Assembly (NCBI RefSeq): GCF_015278315.1
Contig: NZ_JADIJE010000003.1
Span: 62,001 to 126,000 of the forward strand
Direction of reading: 5' to 3'
Source: Microbacterium ureisolvens
GTDB taxonomy: Bacteria; Actinomycetota; Actinomycetes; Actinomycetales; Microbacteriaceae
Length of the DNA: 64,000 bases
A program made the position numbers and the translations under genes. Below the pieces are notes generated by a model. It searched no databases and was not told the DNA's origin. It saw only the letters and a program-made list of their open reading frames with translations. Shown in pieces: positions 25,470 to 34,903 of the stretch (position 1 is its first letter; the number at the start of each line of letters is the position of its first letter).

Positions 25470-26381
25470 ATGTCAGCGTTGACCACCATCGGCCTGCCCG
25501 TGGCCCTCGGAATCATCATGTTCGGGCTCGGACTGAGCCTCACCCTCGGCGACTTCGCCCGCGTCCTCAAGCAGCCCAAGGCGGTGATCGTCGCGCTGCT
25601 GTGCCAGCTCGTGCTGCTGCCCCTGATCTGCTTCGGACTTGTGCTCGCTTTCCAGCTGCCGCCGATCCTCGCGGTCGGCATGATGATGCTCGCGGCGTCG
25701 CCGGGCGGCACCACCGCCAACCTCTACAGCCATCTGTTCCGGGGCGACGTGGCCCTGAACATCTCGCTCACGGCCGTGAACTCGGTGATCGCCGTGTTCA
25801 CGCTTCCGCTCATCACCAACCTCGCGATCCTCTACTTCAACCCCTTCGACGATCAGCTCGGGCTGCAGTGGGCCAAGACGCTCGAGGTCTTCGCGATCGT
25901 GCTGCTGCCGGTCGCGCTCGGAATGATCGTGCGGCGCTTCTGGCCGCGATTCGCCAAGGCCATGGACAAGCCCGTCCGCATCGCCTCGGTCATCATCCTC
26001 GTCGTCGTGATCGCCGGCGCGGTGGCGCAGAACTGGGCCCTGCTGCTCGAGAACTTCGGCCGGCTCTCGCTCATCACGATCGTGTTCTGCCTCATCAGCC
26101 TCACGGTCGGCTACTTCGCGCCCCGCCTGGCGCGGGTCGGCAAGCGGCAGTCCATCGCGTCGTCGTTCGAGATCGGCATCCACAACGCCACCCTCGCGAT
26201 CGTGATCGCGCAGACCGTGCTCGGCTCGGTCGAGCTGTCGCTGCCCGCGGCGGTCTACGGCGTGCTGATGTTCTTCATCGCCTTCGGCTTCGGGTTCCTG
26301 ATCCGTGACCGCTCCGCGACGGCGGAGCCCGCGGCAGCCGATCCCGCCGAGGACTCCTCAGCCCCCGCCGCCTCCGCCTGA
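25470..26381 (+). CDS. Bile acid:sodium symporter (BASS)-family transporter
   Basis: 303 residues from an ATG. Nine to ten hydrophobic helices run through the protein. The BASS core is recognisable: LGIIMFGLGLSLTLGDFARVL at the start, MMMLAASPGGTTANLYSHLFRGDVALNISLTAVNSVIA (the first discontinuous helix with the Gly-rich ion site), and SSFEIGIHNATLAIVIAQTVLG (the second, with the Glu and Asn typical of Na+ binding). Members import bile acids, organic acids or pantoate with sodium. The substrate is unknown and no metabolic partner is adjacent. Confidence 0.9.
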   Translation: MSALTTIGLPVALGIIMFGLGLSLTLGDFARVLKQPKAVIVALLCQLVLLPLICFGLVLAFQLPPILAVGMMMLAASPGGTTANLYSHLFRGDVALNISLTAVNSVIAVFTLPLITNLAILYFNPFDDQLGLQWAKTLEVFAIVLLPVALGMIVRRFWPRFAKAMDKPVRIASVIILVVVIAGAVAQNWALLLENFGRLSLITIVFCLISLTVGYFAPRLARVGKRQSIASSFEIGIHNATLAIVIAQTVLGSVELSLPAAVYGVLMFFIAFGFGFLIRDRSATAEPAAADPAEDSSAPAASA

Positions 26382-26398
26382 CCCACCGGTGAATCGCT

Positions 26399-26463
26399 GA
26401 GACGACGGCCGGCGGACGAGACCCAGGGTGGATCCCGCCGTCTCGTCCGCCGACTGTCGTCTC
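26399..26463. repeat. Long imperfect palindrome
   Basis: The arms at 26,399-26,422 and 26,440-26,463 (GAGACGAC...GGCGGACGAGAC and its near-complement) form a 24-bp stem with a two-base mismatch and a 17-base loop. It shares the GACGAGAC/GTCTCGTC core with the dispersed repeats. It can act as a bidirectional terminator for the transporter gene or be another REP-like element. Confidence 0.6.
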
Positions 26464-26602
26464 ACGGTCATGGTCGAGGGACAGGGACGCGGCGCTGCCC
26501 GGGCGGCGCAGCGGCTGGGGCGGCGGGCACAGCTCGGCGGATCCGCGCAAGCGGGTGGCGGAGGCATCCGTCGTTCGTAGACTGGGCGGGCGAGGAGGTG
26601 CC

Positions 26603-27103
26603 ATGCGCCCGCTGACCGAAGAAGACGTGCGTTCGTCGTTCGTCAACGCTTCCCCCGACGAGCTGCGGCTCGTCACCCTTCCTGCCGATTTCATGCTCAC
26701 CGACTGGGATCACCTCGATTTCCTGGCTTGGCGCGACCCGCGTACGCGAGGGCGCGGCTATCTGGTCGCCGAGATCGAGGGCGAGCCGGCCGGGATCGTG
26801 ATGCGCGGAGCCGAGGGCTCGTCGTACGCCCGCGCGGCCTTGTGCAACCTGTGCCACACGATGCAGCCCGCCGACCAGGTGGTGATGTACACGGCGCGCA
26901 AGGCCGGCGACGCGGGCGCACACGGCGACAGCGTGGGCACCTACATCTGCGCCGATCTGTCGTGCCATGAGAACGTGCGCCTGGCGGCGCCGCTCGCGCC
27001 GAACGAGGTGCGCGCGAGTGTGGACCTCAAGATCGACGGCACCCGCCGGCGCACCGAGGCCTTCGTGGGGCGCGTGCTCGAGACCGCGGGGGTCAGGCGA
27101 TGA
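26603..27103 (+). CDS. FBP-domain (FusB/FusC-like, EF-G-binding) zinc protein
   Basis: 166 residues from the ATG at 26,603, preceded by GAGGAGG at 26,592-26,598. It is a full FBP-type protein: an N-terminal helical part (EEDVRSSFVNASPDELRLVTLP), WDHLDFLAWRDPRTRGRGYLVAE, and a C-terminal zinc site C81-x2-C84...C116-x4-C121 (CNLCHTMQ and CADLSC). FusB-type proteins bind elongation factor G and rescue it from fusidic acid; the actinobacterial homologues are chromosomal and of unproven role. Its stop overlaps the start of the sugar kinase gene (ATGA). Confidence 0.85.
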   Translation: MRPLTEEDVRSSFVNASPDELRLVTLPADFMLTDWDHLDFLAWRDPRTRGRGYLVAEIEGEPAGIVMRGAEGSSYARAALCNLCHTMQPADQVVMYTARKAGDAGAHGDSVGTYICADLSCHENVRLAAPLAPNEVRASVDLKIDGTRRRTEAFVGRVLETAGVRR

Positions 27104-28011
27104 CCGCCGTCGTGGTCGGCGACGCCCTCATCGACGAGCTGCGCGACGACCACGGCGTGCGCGAGTTCGTCGGCGGCGCGGCGCTGAACGTCGCCGTGGG
27201 GCTCGCCAGACTCGGCGTGCCGACGACCCTCATCGCGATGCTCGGCGACGACGAGCCCGCTTCGCGGGTGCGCCACTACCTCGAGGACTTCGGCGTCGAC
27301 CTCATCGCCACCCCGTCGCTGCTCGGCACCGCTCGCGCGGTGAGCACGAGGTCGGGCGCGGGCGAGCCCGTCTACGAGTTCAACGAGGCGTCGCAGCAGC
27401 GGCGGATCAGGTTCGGAGACGCCGAGCGACAGGCGATGGCCGACGCCGACCTCGTGGTCGTCAGCTGCTTCGCGTTCGACGACCCCGAGCAGACGGCGGA
27501 GCTCGCCGAGGCGATCGAGGCATCCGGCGCGCCCGTCGCGATCGACCCCAACCCGCGCACGGGCATGATGCGCGACAAGGGCGAGTTCGTGCGCGGCTTC
27601 GAACGGCTCGCCCGGGAGGCCGTGCTCGTCAAGGTCGGCGAGGACGACGCTGCGCTCCTGTACGACGACCGCCTCGACGCGCTGCGCGCGCGCCTGGTCG
27701 GTCTCGGCGCCCGTGCGGTGCTGGCGACCGAAGGCGCCGCGGGGGCGACGATCGAGTCGGGCGAGGTCGTCGTGACACGTCCGATCTCGAACCTGCCGGG
27801 CCGCATCGTCGACACCATGGGCGCCGGCGACGCCGCGTTCGCCGCCACCGTCGCCGCGGTCGTGACCGGCCTCCCGCTGAACGAGGACGAATGGGAAGAG
27901 GTCCTGCGCACGGCGATGGACACCGCCGCGGCGACGTGCCGTTTCGAGGGCGCCCTGCTGCGCACACCCGACGCACTCGGCGGGCTCGACCTCGACCACA
28001 TCGGCACCTGA
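27100..28011 (+). CDS. PfkB-family carbohydrate kinase (fructokinase-like)
   Basis: 303 residues from an ATG that overlaps the preceding stop by four bases. The first PfkB signature is EFVGGAALNVAVGLARLGVPTTLIAMLGDD, and the second, DTMGAGDAAFAATVA, holds the catalytic base Asp in GAGD. The middle part has PVAIDPNPRTGMM and VKVGEDDAALLY, as in fructokinases and ribokinases. The phosphate acceptor is probably a hexose or pentose, but it cannot be fixed. It is the last gene before the tRNA-Tyr gene. Confidence 0.88.
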   Translation: MTAVVVGDALIDELRDDHGVREFVGGAALNVAVGLARLGVPTTLIAMLGDDEPASRVRHYLEDFGVDLIATPSLLGTARAVSTRSGAGEPVYEFNEASQQRRIRFGDAERQAMADADLVVVSCFAFDDPEQTAELAEAIEASGAPVAIDPNPRTGMMRDKGEFVRGFERLAREAVLVKVGEDDAALLYDDRLDALRARLVGLGARAVLATEGAAGATIESGEVVVTRPISNLPGRIVDTMGAGDAAFAATVAAVVTGLPLNEDEWEEVLRTAMDTAAATCRFEGALLRTPDALGGLDLDHIGT

Positions 28012-28165
28012 CACCGCCCGCGCAGACGCTCCGGGGTGCGCTCGCGTGCGCCGCGGAAGCTTGCCGGAACCCGCCCGCTCGCGCCGATTTCTGACCTCGG
28101 CGATCTACGCGTAAGATTGTGGATCGCGCCTCCGGTCGTCTGGAAAAGTCGGACGGGCGCGCACT

Positions 28166-28250
28166 GGCGAGTTACCCAAGCGGCCAAAGGGATCTGACTG
28201 TAAATCAGCCGTCTTAGACTTCGGGGGTTCGAATCCCTCACTCGCCACCA
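28166..28250 (+). tRNA. tRNA-Tyr (GTA)
   Basis: A full cloverleaf with acceptor GGCGAGT/ACTCGCC, a D-arm, anticodon stem CTGA...TCAG with loop anticodon GTA, a long variable arm as in class II tRNAs, T-arm GGGGGTTCGAATCCCTC, discriminator A and an encoded CCA (28,248-28,250). TAAGAT at 28,112-28,117 is a possible -10 element. Confidence 0.97.
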
Positions 28251-28255
28251 TCCGA

Positions 28256-28278
28256 AAGCGCCCCCCCGCGGGGCGCTT
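28256..28278 (+). terminator. Terminator after tRNA-Tyr
   Basis: AAGCGCCCC (28,256-28,264) pairs with GGGGCGCTT (28,270-28,278) around a five-base loop; followed by CGTGGTTTCC. It probably ends the tRNA transcript. Confidence 0.65.
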
Positions 28279-28309
28279 CGTGGTTTCCGGGACGGCTAGC
28301 CTGGTCGCC

Positions 28310-28867
28310 ATGACGTGGACCGCGACCGGAACGCTGAACGCGGAGGCCGCGGCGCGGCATCCCGAACTCGTCGCCCCCGCCGTCGTCCGCGGGCTCGGCC
28401 TCCTCGACGCCGAGGTCGCCGCGACCGTGGGCGTGGCAGAGATCGACCCCGACCTCGCCGACACCGCCGCGTTCTGCGAGCGCCACGCAGTGGCGCCCGA
28501 GGCATCGGCCAACTGCGTGGTGGTGAAGGGCAAGCGCGGCGGGGACGTGCGCTGCGCCGCGTGCCTGGTGCTCGCAACCACGCGAGCGGACGTCAACGGC
28601 ATCGTGCGCCGGCGCCTGGACGTGCGCAGCGCGTCGTTCGCGCCGATGGACGAAGCGGTGGCGTTGACCGGGATGGAGTACGGCGGCATCACGCCCATCG
28701 GGCTGCCGGCGGACTGGCCCATACTGGTGGACGCGGCGGTCGCGGCCGCACCCGAGGTGGTGATCGGCGGGGGAGTGCGGGGCAGCAAGCTGTTCCTTCC
28801 CGGGAGCGCGCTGCTCGCTCTTCCCGGGGCCGAGCTGGTCGAGGGACTCGCACGCGCCGCGGGCTGA
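28310..28867 (+). CDS. YbaK/EbsC-family aminoacyl-tRNA deacylase
   Basis: 185 residues from the ATG at 28,310. The YbaK fold is indicated by ANCVVVKGKRGGDVRCAACLVLATTRADVNGIVRRRLDVRSASFAPMDEAVALTGMEYGGITPIGLP, with the conserved Lys of VVVKGK and the GGITPIGLP loop, followed by VVIGGGVRGSKLFLPGSALLALPGA. Family members hydrolyse mischarged tRNAs in trans (Cys-tRNA-Pro or Ala-tRNA-Pro). The specificity is not deducible. It lies just after the tRNA-Tyr gene on the same strand, but its own start is separated by a terminator. Confidence 0.85.
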   Translation: MTWTATGTLNAEAAARHPELVAPAVVRGLGLLDAEVAATVGVAEIDPDLADTAAFCERHAVAPEASANCVVVKGKRGGDVRCAACLVLATTRADVNGIVRRRLDVRSASFAPMDEAVALTGMEYGGITPIGLPADWPILVDAAVAAAPEVVIGGGVRGSKLFLPGSALLALPGAELVEGLARAAG

Positions 28868-28979
28868 GGCATCCGTCCCCCGTCTGTCTGGAGGGCATGC
28901 GGGCACGCGGCGACCCCCACACGCCGCCGGTGCGCGTGTCAGGATGGGCGTGCACGCACCGCGTCACGAGAGGATCGCC

Positions 28980-30065
28980 ATGACCGCGCCCGACCCCTAT
29001 GCGACGCCTGATCCGTACGCGAAGACGGCTCCGCACGCGGCCCCCGAGTCGAGACGGATGGATGCGGCTGCCTCGCCGCTGCTGCGCGCCGCGATCTGGG
29101 TCGCGATCGGCGCCCTGATCGCCGCCGCCATCGTCTGCGTGGTGTGGGTGCTGATCGGCGGGCAGAACGGTCTCATCGGCCGCGCGTTCCTCACGATCCT
29201 GCTCCTGGTCGCCTTCGCCGGCGTGGCCATGCTCGACGCTCACCTCGCGCCGCGCCGCCCGGGCTGGTTCGCCCTGGCGAGCATGGCGTCGTGGATCATC
29301 GCGCTGCTGCTCGGCGCCATCATGATCTGGATGCCCGAGCGGTACCACTGGCTCGGCGTCTCGCGGTTCATCCAGTTCCTGTTGATCGTGCTGATCCTCC
29401 AGCTGGTGCTGCTGCACGTGCGCTTCTACCTGAAGGCGCTCCAGCGTTACGACACGCCCTTCACCCGCACCGTCGCGGTCGTCACGATCGTGCTGGTGCT
29501 CGGCCTCGCCACGCTCCTCATCATCCCGCTGGCGTTCTGGGAGTGGCTGTACTTCGCCGACCTCTACTGGCGCGTCGTCGTCGCGGTCGCCATCCTCGCG
29601 GCGGTCGGCACGGCACTCCTGCCCCTCGTGAACGTGCTGTTCGCGCCCAAGAAGCCGCGCCCGCAGGCTCCCTACGTCGCGGCGGGCGCACCCGCGCCGG
29701 CGGCGGCCCTGCCCGCGTCGGCGACGGCCCTGCCCGCGTCGGCGACGCAGGAGCTCCTGCCCTGGCCGACGTTCATCGACGGGTCCACCCCGCTGCCGAT
29801 GCTGCCGGACGGGTCGCCGGACTGGAACGCCTACTACACCGGCTACCCGTCGCCGGGCGCCCATGTCTTCACGCCGGCCCCGCACACGGAGTCCGCTTCG
29901 CCGGCTCCCACGCCGGCCGCCCAGCCGGCTCCCGCCTCGCACGACGCGCCTTCGCCGGCGCCGAGCGCGCCCGCTCCCGCTCCGCCTGCCGCACCGCGAC
30001 CGCCGTCGTCGGCTCCCGGCTACGAGGGCTACCCGCCGCCTCCCCCGCTGCCGCCGCGCCCCTGA
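28980..30065 (+). CDS. Polytopic membrane protein with Pro/Ala-rich cytoplasmic tail
   Basis: 361 residues from the ATG at 28,980, which has GAGAGG nine bases upstream. The N-terminus carries two DPYA repeats. Six transmembrane helices fill residues about 37-220. The last 130 residues are low-complexity, rich in Pro, Ala and Ser, with PASATALPASATQ (a short direct repeat) and a C-terminal PPPPPLPPRP. No enzyme motif is visible. The function is unknown. Its stop lies two bases before the convergent oxidoreductase gene. Confidence 0.75.
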   Translation: MTAPDPYATPDPYAKTAPHAAPESRRMDAAASPLLRAAIWVAIGALIAAAIVCVVWVLIGGQNGLIGRAFLTILLLVAFAGVAMLDAHLAPRRPGWFALASMASWIIALLLGAIMIWMPERYHWLGVSRFIQFLLIVLILQLVLLHVRFYLKALQRYDTPFTRTVAVVTIVLVLGLATLLIIPLAFWEWLYFADLYWRVVVAVAILAAVGTALLPLVNVLFAPKKPRPQAPYVAAGAPAPAAALPASATALPASATQELLPWPTFIDGSTPLPMLPDGSPDWNAYYTGYPSPGAHVFTPAPHTESASPAPTPAAQPAPASHDAPSPAPSAPAPAPPAAPRPPSSAPGYEGYPPPPPLPPRP

Positions 30066-30066
30066 G

Positions 30067-31665
30067 TCAGCGGGTCAGCAGCTCGAGCGCTGCCATCGCC
30101 GCGTTGTGTCCGCCGAGGCCGCTGACCGCGCCGCCCCGGCGTGCGCCCGAGCCGCACATCAGCACATTCGGGTGACCGGTCGCGACTCCCCAGCGCTGCG
30201 CGGGTGTGTCGAGCGGCTCGTCGTCAGCCGCCCACGGCCACGACAGCGCACCGTGGAAGATGTCCCCGCCGGCCATGCCGAGCGACTGCTCGAGGTCGGC
30301 GGTCGTCCGCGCCTCGACGCACGGGCTCCCATCGGGCGCGAGGTACAGGCAGTCGGCGAGGGGCTCCGCGAGCACCGCGTCGAGCGAGCGCTGGGCCGCG
30401 TCGAGGAGAGTCGCGCGTGCGGCATCCGTGTCCTGCCCCTCGACGAGCCGGTGCGGCACCTGCAGGCCGAACAGCGTCAGAGTCTGCGCCCCCGACGAGC
30501 GGAGCTCGGGGCCGAGGATCGACGGATCGCTGAGCGAGTGGCAGTAGATCTCGGCAGGGAGCGGAGCGGGGATGCCGCCACCGCCGGCGGTCGCGAAGGC
30601 CCGGTCCAGCTGCTTCATCGTCTCGTTCACGTGGAACGTGCCGCCGAACGCGGCCTCGGGTGCCACGCGGTCGTCGCGCAGGCGGGGGAGCCGGCGCAGC
30701 AGCATGTTGACCTTGAGCTGCGCACCCTCCGGCGCCTCCGACGAGACACCGGTCGCCTCCGCCCGCGCCCCGCCGGCATCCAGCAGCCTCGCCAGCACGG
30801 CCGGACCGACGCCGCTCAGCACCAGATGTGCGTGGACGACGCGGCCGTCCGCCAGCGCGACCTCGCCGTCGGGCGACACGGCGATCGCCTCGGCGTCGGT
30901 GCGCAACTCGGCGCCTGCGTCGGTGGCGGCCCGTGCGAGCTCGGCCGTCACCCGTCCCATGCCGCCGACCGGGACGTCCCAGTCCCCGGTTCCGCCGCCG
31001 ATCACGTGGTACAGGAAGCAGCGGTTCTGCCGCAGGCTCTCGTCGTCGGCCGAGGCGAACGTGCCGATGAGCCCGTCGGTCAGGGCGATGCCGCGCGCGA
31101 TGTCGGTGTCGAGGGAGGATCGCAGCAGCTGCCCCAGGGGTCGCTCGACGAGGTCCGTCCAGAGCAGGTCGTCGCCCAGCCCGGCTCGCACCTCCGCGCT
31201 GCGCCGCAGCGGGGCGGTCATCGAGGGGAACAGCAGCCGGGCGACGGGGGCGATCCGCTCGTAGAAGTCCGCGAAGCGCGCGGCCTCGGCGCCGGACCCG
31301 GTCACGCGGGCGAACGAGTCCGCGGTGGCCGCGGCATCCGCCGTGTCGATCAGGATCCCGCGCGACGGATCCGCGGGATCGGGGGTGTAGGACGAGTAGC
31401 GACGACGGACGAGGCGGATGCCGAGCCCGAGGTCGTCGACGATGCGCTGCGGCAGCAGGCTCACGAGGTAGGAGTAGCGCGAGAGCCGCGCGTCGACCTC
31501 GGCCCACGGCCGCTCCGACACGGCCGCCCCGCCCACATGGTCGAGGCGTTCGAGGACGACGACCGAGCGACCCGCCTTCGCGAGGTACGCGGCGGCGACG
31601 AGGGCATTGTGGCCTCCGCCCACGATGGCGACGTCGTACGCGGGGGAGTGGACTGCGGCGGCCAT
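30067..31665 (-). CDS. FAD-dependent oxidoreductase, phytoene desaturase/PYROXD2-like
   Basis: 532 residues, minus strand. The N-terminal Rossmann fingerprint YDVAIVGGGHNALVAAAYLAKAGRSVVVLERLDHVGGAAVSE binds FAD, and the C-terminal VLMCGSGARRGGAVSGLGGHNAAMAAL closes the FAD site, as in carotenoid desaturase-like NAD(P)/FAD proteins. The middle contains GGMGRVTAELARAATDAGAEL. No phytoene synthase or other carotenoid gene is adjacent, so a carotenoid role is not implied; the group includes mammalian PYROXD2 of unclear substrate. Confidence 0.85.
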   Translation of the reverse strand: MAAAVHSPAYDVAIVGGGHNALVAAAYLAKAGRSVVVLERLDHVGGAAVSERPWAEVDARLSRYSYLVSLLPQRIVDDLGLGIRLVRRRYSSYTPDPADPSRGILIDTADAAATADSFARVTGSGAEAARFADFYERIAPVARLLFPSMTAPLRRSAEVRAGLGDDLLWTDLVERPLGQLLRSSLDTDIARGIALTDGLIGTFASADDESLRQNRCFLYHVIGGGTGDWDVPVGGMGRVTAELARAATDAGAELRTDAEAIAVSPDGEVALADGRVVHAHLVLSGVGPAVLARLLDAGGARAEATGVSSEAPEGAQLKVNMLLRRLPRLRDDRVAPEAAFGGTFHVNETMKQLDRAFATAGGGGIPAPLPAEIYCHSLSDPSILGPELRSSGAQTLTLFGLQVPHRLVEGQDTDAARATLLDAAQRSLDAVLAEPLADCLYLAPDGSPCVEARTTADLEQSLGMAGGDIFHGALSWPWAADDEPLDTPAQRWGVATGHPNVLMCGSGARRGGAVSGLGGHNAAMAALELLTR

Positions 31666-31763
31666 GCCTTCACGCTACCGATGCCGAGCACGACGGCCGT
31701 CATCGCGGTGCCGATCGGCGGCCGGCGGATCGGGCGACGTGCGCCGGCGGCTAGCGTGGAGCC

Positions 31764-32567
31764 ATGAGCCTCGAGCACGACCTCGAAACCCTGGCCATCG
31801 ACATCGCCCGCGAAGCGGGCGAACTCGCGCGCGCACGCCGCGACGCGGGCGTCGCGATCGCGGCGACGAAGACCGCCCTCGCCGACATCGTCACGGAAGC
31901 CGACCGCGAGGTCGAGGCGCTGATCCGCACGCGCCTGCAGGAGGCGCGCCCCGGCGACGGCTTCCTCGGAGAGGAGACGGGCGGCGGGGGCGGCGAATCG
32001 GACGTCACCTGGGTCGTGGATCCGATCGACGGCACCGTCAACTACGCCTACGGCCTTCCCACCTACGCCGTGAGCATCGCGGCCGTCCGAGGCGAGCCGA
32101 CGCCCGGCGAGTGGGAGGCGCTGGCGGGCGTCGTGTACACGCCCGTCGTCGGCGAGCTGTTCCACGCCGCCCGCGGCGAGGGAGCGTGGCTCGGTGTGAA
32201 CCGGCTGGCCGTCAACGCCGACGTCGGGCCCGCGGGCGCGCTGCTGGCGACCGGATTCGGCTACGACCCGGCGACCCGGCCCGGCGACCTCGAGATGATC
32301 GGCCGGGTCATGCCGGGCCTCGCCCGTGACCTGCGCCGAGGCGGCTCGGCCGCGCTCGACCTCTGCTACGTGGCGGCCGGTCGGCTCGACGGCTACTTCG
32401 AGCGCGGCCTCGCGCCGTGGGATCTCGCCGCAGGCTCGCTCCTGGTCACGGAGGCCGGCGGTCGCTTCGGCCGCGCCGAGCCGGACGGTTCGCCGCGGGC
32501 GCCGCTCATCGTCGCCGCGACCCCGGCGATCTTCGACCGCCTCGCGGCTGCTGCCGGCCTGGTCTGA
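31764..32567 (+). CDS. Inositol monophosphatase-family phosphatase
   Basis: 267 residues from an ATG. Metal sites are in order: IVTEADREVEALIRTRL, FLGEET, WVVDPIDGTVNYAYGLPTYAVSIA (the DPIDGT motif), and the C-terminal GRLDGYFERGLAPWDLAAGSLLVTEAGG with the WDLAAG signature. The enzyme dephosphorylates inositol-1-phosphate or a related phosphate such as histidinol phosphate. Inositol feeds phosphatidylinositol and mycothiol in actinobacteria. It stands alone on its strand. Confidence 0.9.
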   Translation: MSLEHDLETLAIDIAREAGELARARRDAGVAIAATKTALADIVTEADREVEALIRTRLQEARPGDGFLGEETGGGGGESDVTWVVDPIDGTVNYAYGLPTYAVSIAAVRGEPTPGEWEALAGVVYTPVVGELFHAARGEGAWLGVNRLAVNADVGPAGALLATGFGYDPATRPGDLEMIGRVMPGLARDLRRGGSAALDLCYVAAGRLDGYFERGLAPWDLAAGSLLVTEAGGRFGRAEPDGSPRAPLIVAATPAIFDRLAAAAGLV

Positions 32568-32759
32568 GGCGGGCTCTCATCGAATCCTCACGAAACGCGC
32601 CCCGCGAAATCCGAGCCGCACATGGCATTCCCAGGGCGCCCGGGGTAGTGTTTACCCGATCGTTACCTTCGCCACCCGAACGGCGGAAGTAGTCCTAGCC
32701 CGAACGACCGCCTTGCCGCGCACCCCCCTCGCGGCACGACCCGAGAGCCTTCCCCCGCT

Positions 32760-34733
32760 TTGCCTTTCGACGCCCCCCAGGCTGACTCTGCGCCCACGCG
32801 CCGGTCCAGTCGCACCTCCGCCACGCCTGTCCAGGCGACGCCGGAGACCCCGGGGGCCGGCCGTGCCACGGCGCGGCGGCAGGCGGCGAGCACCGCTCCC
32901 GAGCGTCCCGCGGTCGTGTGGGGTCGCCCTGCCGAGCTGAAGCGGACGGATGCCGCATCCGCCCCCGCCGCGAAGCCCGAGGCGTCGTCGTACATCACCC
33001 CGACGGCGTCGTCGACCCGGCCGGTCTCGCCGGCCGTCGACGCGGCGACCGCCCCCGCGACCTCGTCCCTGACGGAGCCGACCGCCTCTGCGCCGTCGGA
33101 GCCCGTTGCGCCGGCCCCGTCGTCGGTCGACGCTCCCGTCGTCACAGCTGTGCCGGTCGTCGAGCCCGTCGTGCCCGGCGTTCTCGCGCGGGCGGCGGTT
33201 GCGGCATCCGCCGCCGCTCCCACGCCTTCCGCCGAGCCGGTGAGCCGCCGCGCCCGCCGGACGCAGACCGCCGAGCAGCCCGTCGTCGTCGTTCCCGCCA
33301 TCGCACCGGTGGCGCCGGCCGAGCCGGAGCGGCCCGCGGCCGCCTTCGAGGCCGACCTGCCGACGCGCCAGGAACCGGCGCCGCTGCTCGACGCCGTGCT
33401 CGCTCCCGCCGAGCCGTTCGAGCTTCTCGAGCCTGTCGTCGCCGACGATGACGCCGCCTCCGGCGCCTCGAGCACGGTCGCACCCTCGGCTGCGCCGACC
33501 GCGTCGCCCACCGCCTCGACGTGGATGGCCGAGACGTTCGCCAAGATCCTCGCCGCCGAGGCGGCCGCCGTCGCCGCGACGACCGCGCCGCTCGTCGAGA
33601 CGCCCGGTCCCCAGCCCGTCGTGCCCCGCGCCGTCGAGCAGCAGGATGCCGCTCCCTCGGTGACCGCGGAAGCCCCGGCTGCTCCTTCCCCGACGAACGC
33701 GCGCGAGGCCGCCGCCACGAGCGCGACGCCGCGGTTCGCCGAAGACCGCACGAAGCGGGAGCACGGCGAGCGTCCCCGCACCGAGCGCGTCGAGCCCCTG
33801 ACGGGCCCGATTCCGGCGCCCGCGGCATCCGGCGTCGATGAATTCGAAGCCGCGGCGCGGCTCTTCGCCTTCACCGGCGAGACCCCGATCCAGCAGGTCG
33901 CGCCCGCCCAGGCCGCGGATGCGACCGAGCCGGAGCCCGAGCCTCAGCCCGCGGCGCACACCGCCCCGCGCCGCTCGCAGGCTCGCCGCGGTGCATCCTT
34001 CAAGCGTGCCGCGACCGCGTCGTTCTCCGTCGGCGTCTTCGGCATCGTCGGACTCATGGCCGTCGGCATGACGACGCCCGCAGAGGCGGTCGCCGCTGTC
34101 AGCGGTGTCGAGGCGCCCCTGTCGGTCATCGCGGCGGCGGATGCGTCATCCGTCGTCGACGAGGACGAGATCCAGGCGTACGTCGCTCCCGGTGACGCGC
34201 TGAGCGACACGCTGCAGCGCACCGAGAACTACGCGACCACGACGACCGCCCAGCTCGCGTCCGAAGCCGGCATCAAGAACTTCTCGAACCTGTTCCACAA
34301 CAACACGAACTCGAACATCCAGTGGCCCTTCTCGGTAGGCGTCACGATGTCGTACGGGTTCGGCATGCGCTCCGGGCGCATGCACGAGGGCATCGACTTC
34401 ACCCCCGGTGCCGGCGCGCCGATCCAGGCGATCGCCGACGGAACGGTCCGCGTCGCCTCCGAAGCCGGCGGCGCGTACGGCGTGCACGTGATCATCGATC
34501 ACATCGTTGACGGCGAGCTGATCTCGAGCCACTACGCGCACATGCAGTACGGCTCGATGCAGGTCGTGCCGGGTCAGCACGTCACGGTGGGCACCGTGAT
34601 CGGCCACACCGGCAACACCGGACGCTCGTACGGCGCCCACACGCACTTCGAGCTCCTGAAGAACGGCACCACGGCGATCGACCCGTGGCCGTGGCTGCAG
34701 GAGCACACCGATGGCACCCACACCGTGGGGTGA
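32760..34733 (+). CDS. Large membrane-anchored M23-family peptidase
   Basis: 657 residues if the TTG at 32,760 is used; the start is uncertain because no ribosome site is clear. Residues 1-410 are an Ala/Pro/Thr/Val-rich, presumably disordered cytoplasmic region. A single transmembrane segment (SFSVGVFGIVGLMAVGMTTPAEAVA) lies near 420-445. The external C-terminus is a LytM/M23 domain with zinc ligands H542 and D546 (MHEGIDF) and H627-x-H629 (HTHFE), plus the VIGHTGNTGRSYG loop. All ligands are kept, so it should cut peptidoglycan cross-bridges. An unusually long intracellular tail is typical of Microbacteriaceae members. Confidence 0.88.
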   Translation: MPFDAPQADSAPTRRSSRTSATPVQATPETPGAGRATARRQAASTAPERPAVVWGRPAELKRTDAASAPAAKPEASSYITPTASSTRPVSPAVDAATAPATSSLTEPTASAPSEPVAPAPSSVDAPVVTAVPVVEPVVPGVLARAAVAASAAAPTPSAEPVSRRARRTQTAEQPVVVVPAIAPVAPAEPERPAAAFEADLPTRQEPAPLLDAVLAPAEPFELLEPVVADDDAASGASSTVAPSAAPTASPTASTWMAETFAKILAAEAAAVAATTAPLVETPGPQPVVPRAVEQQDAAPSVTAEAPAAPSPTNAREAAATSATPRFAEDRTKREHGERPRTERVEPLTGPIPAPAASGVDEFEAAARLFAFTGETPIQQVAPAQAADATEPEPEPQPAAHTAPRRSQARRGASFKRAATASFSVGVFGIVGLMAVGMTTPAEAVAAVSGVEAPLSVIAAADASSVVDEDEIQAYVAPGDALSDTLQRTENYATTTTAQLASEAGIKNFSNLFHNNTNSNIQWPFSVGVTMSYGFGMRSGRMHEGIDFTPGAGAPIQAIADGTVRVASEAGGAYGVHVIIDHIVDGELISSHYAHMQYGSMQVVPGQHVTVGTVIGHTGNTGRSYGAHTHFELLKNGTTAIDPWPWLQEHTDGTHTVG

Positions 34734-34797
34734 CCGCGGTTCGGAAGGGGGCCGAGGCTCTGGTATCCTCTTCTAGTTGCCTGTTCGCAGGCAGCAC

Positions 34798-34869
34798 GCC
34801 CCGATAGCTCAGTGGCAGAGCACTTCCATGGTAAGGAAGGGGTCGTCAGTTCAATCCTGACTCGGGGCT
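34798..34869 (+). tRNA. tRNA-Thr (GGT)
   Basis: 72-base cloverleaf: acceptor GCCCCGA/TCGGGGC, TAGCTCAG D-arm start, anticodon stem CTTCC/GGAAG with loop ATGGTAA (anticodon GGT), T-arm with GTTCAATC, discriminator T. CCA is not encoded. TATCCT at 34,764-34,769 is a possible -10 box. Confidence 0.96.
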
Positions 34870-34903
34870 CGCAGCATCCACTTCGTGACCGCTGGATGTG
34901 TTT

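Noticed and set aside
32568..32759. A riboswitch (for example c-di-AMP type) before the M23 peptidase gene.
   Set aside because: Some hydrolase genes in actinobacteria have one, but the conserved elements are not visible here.
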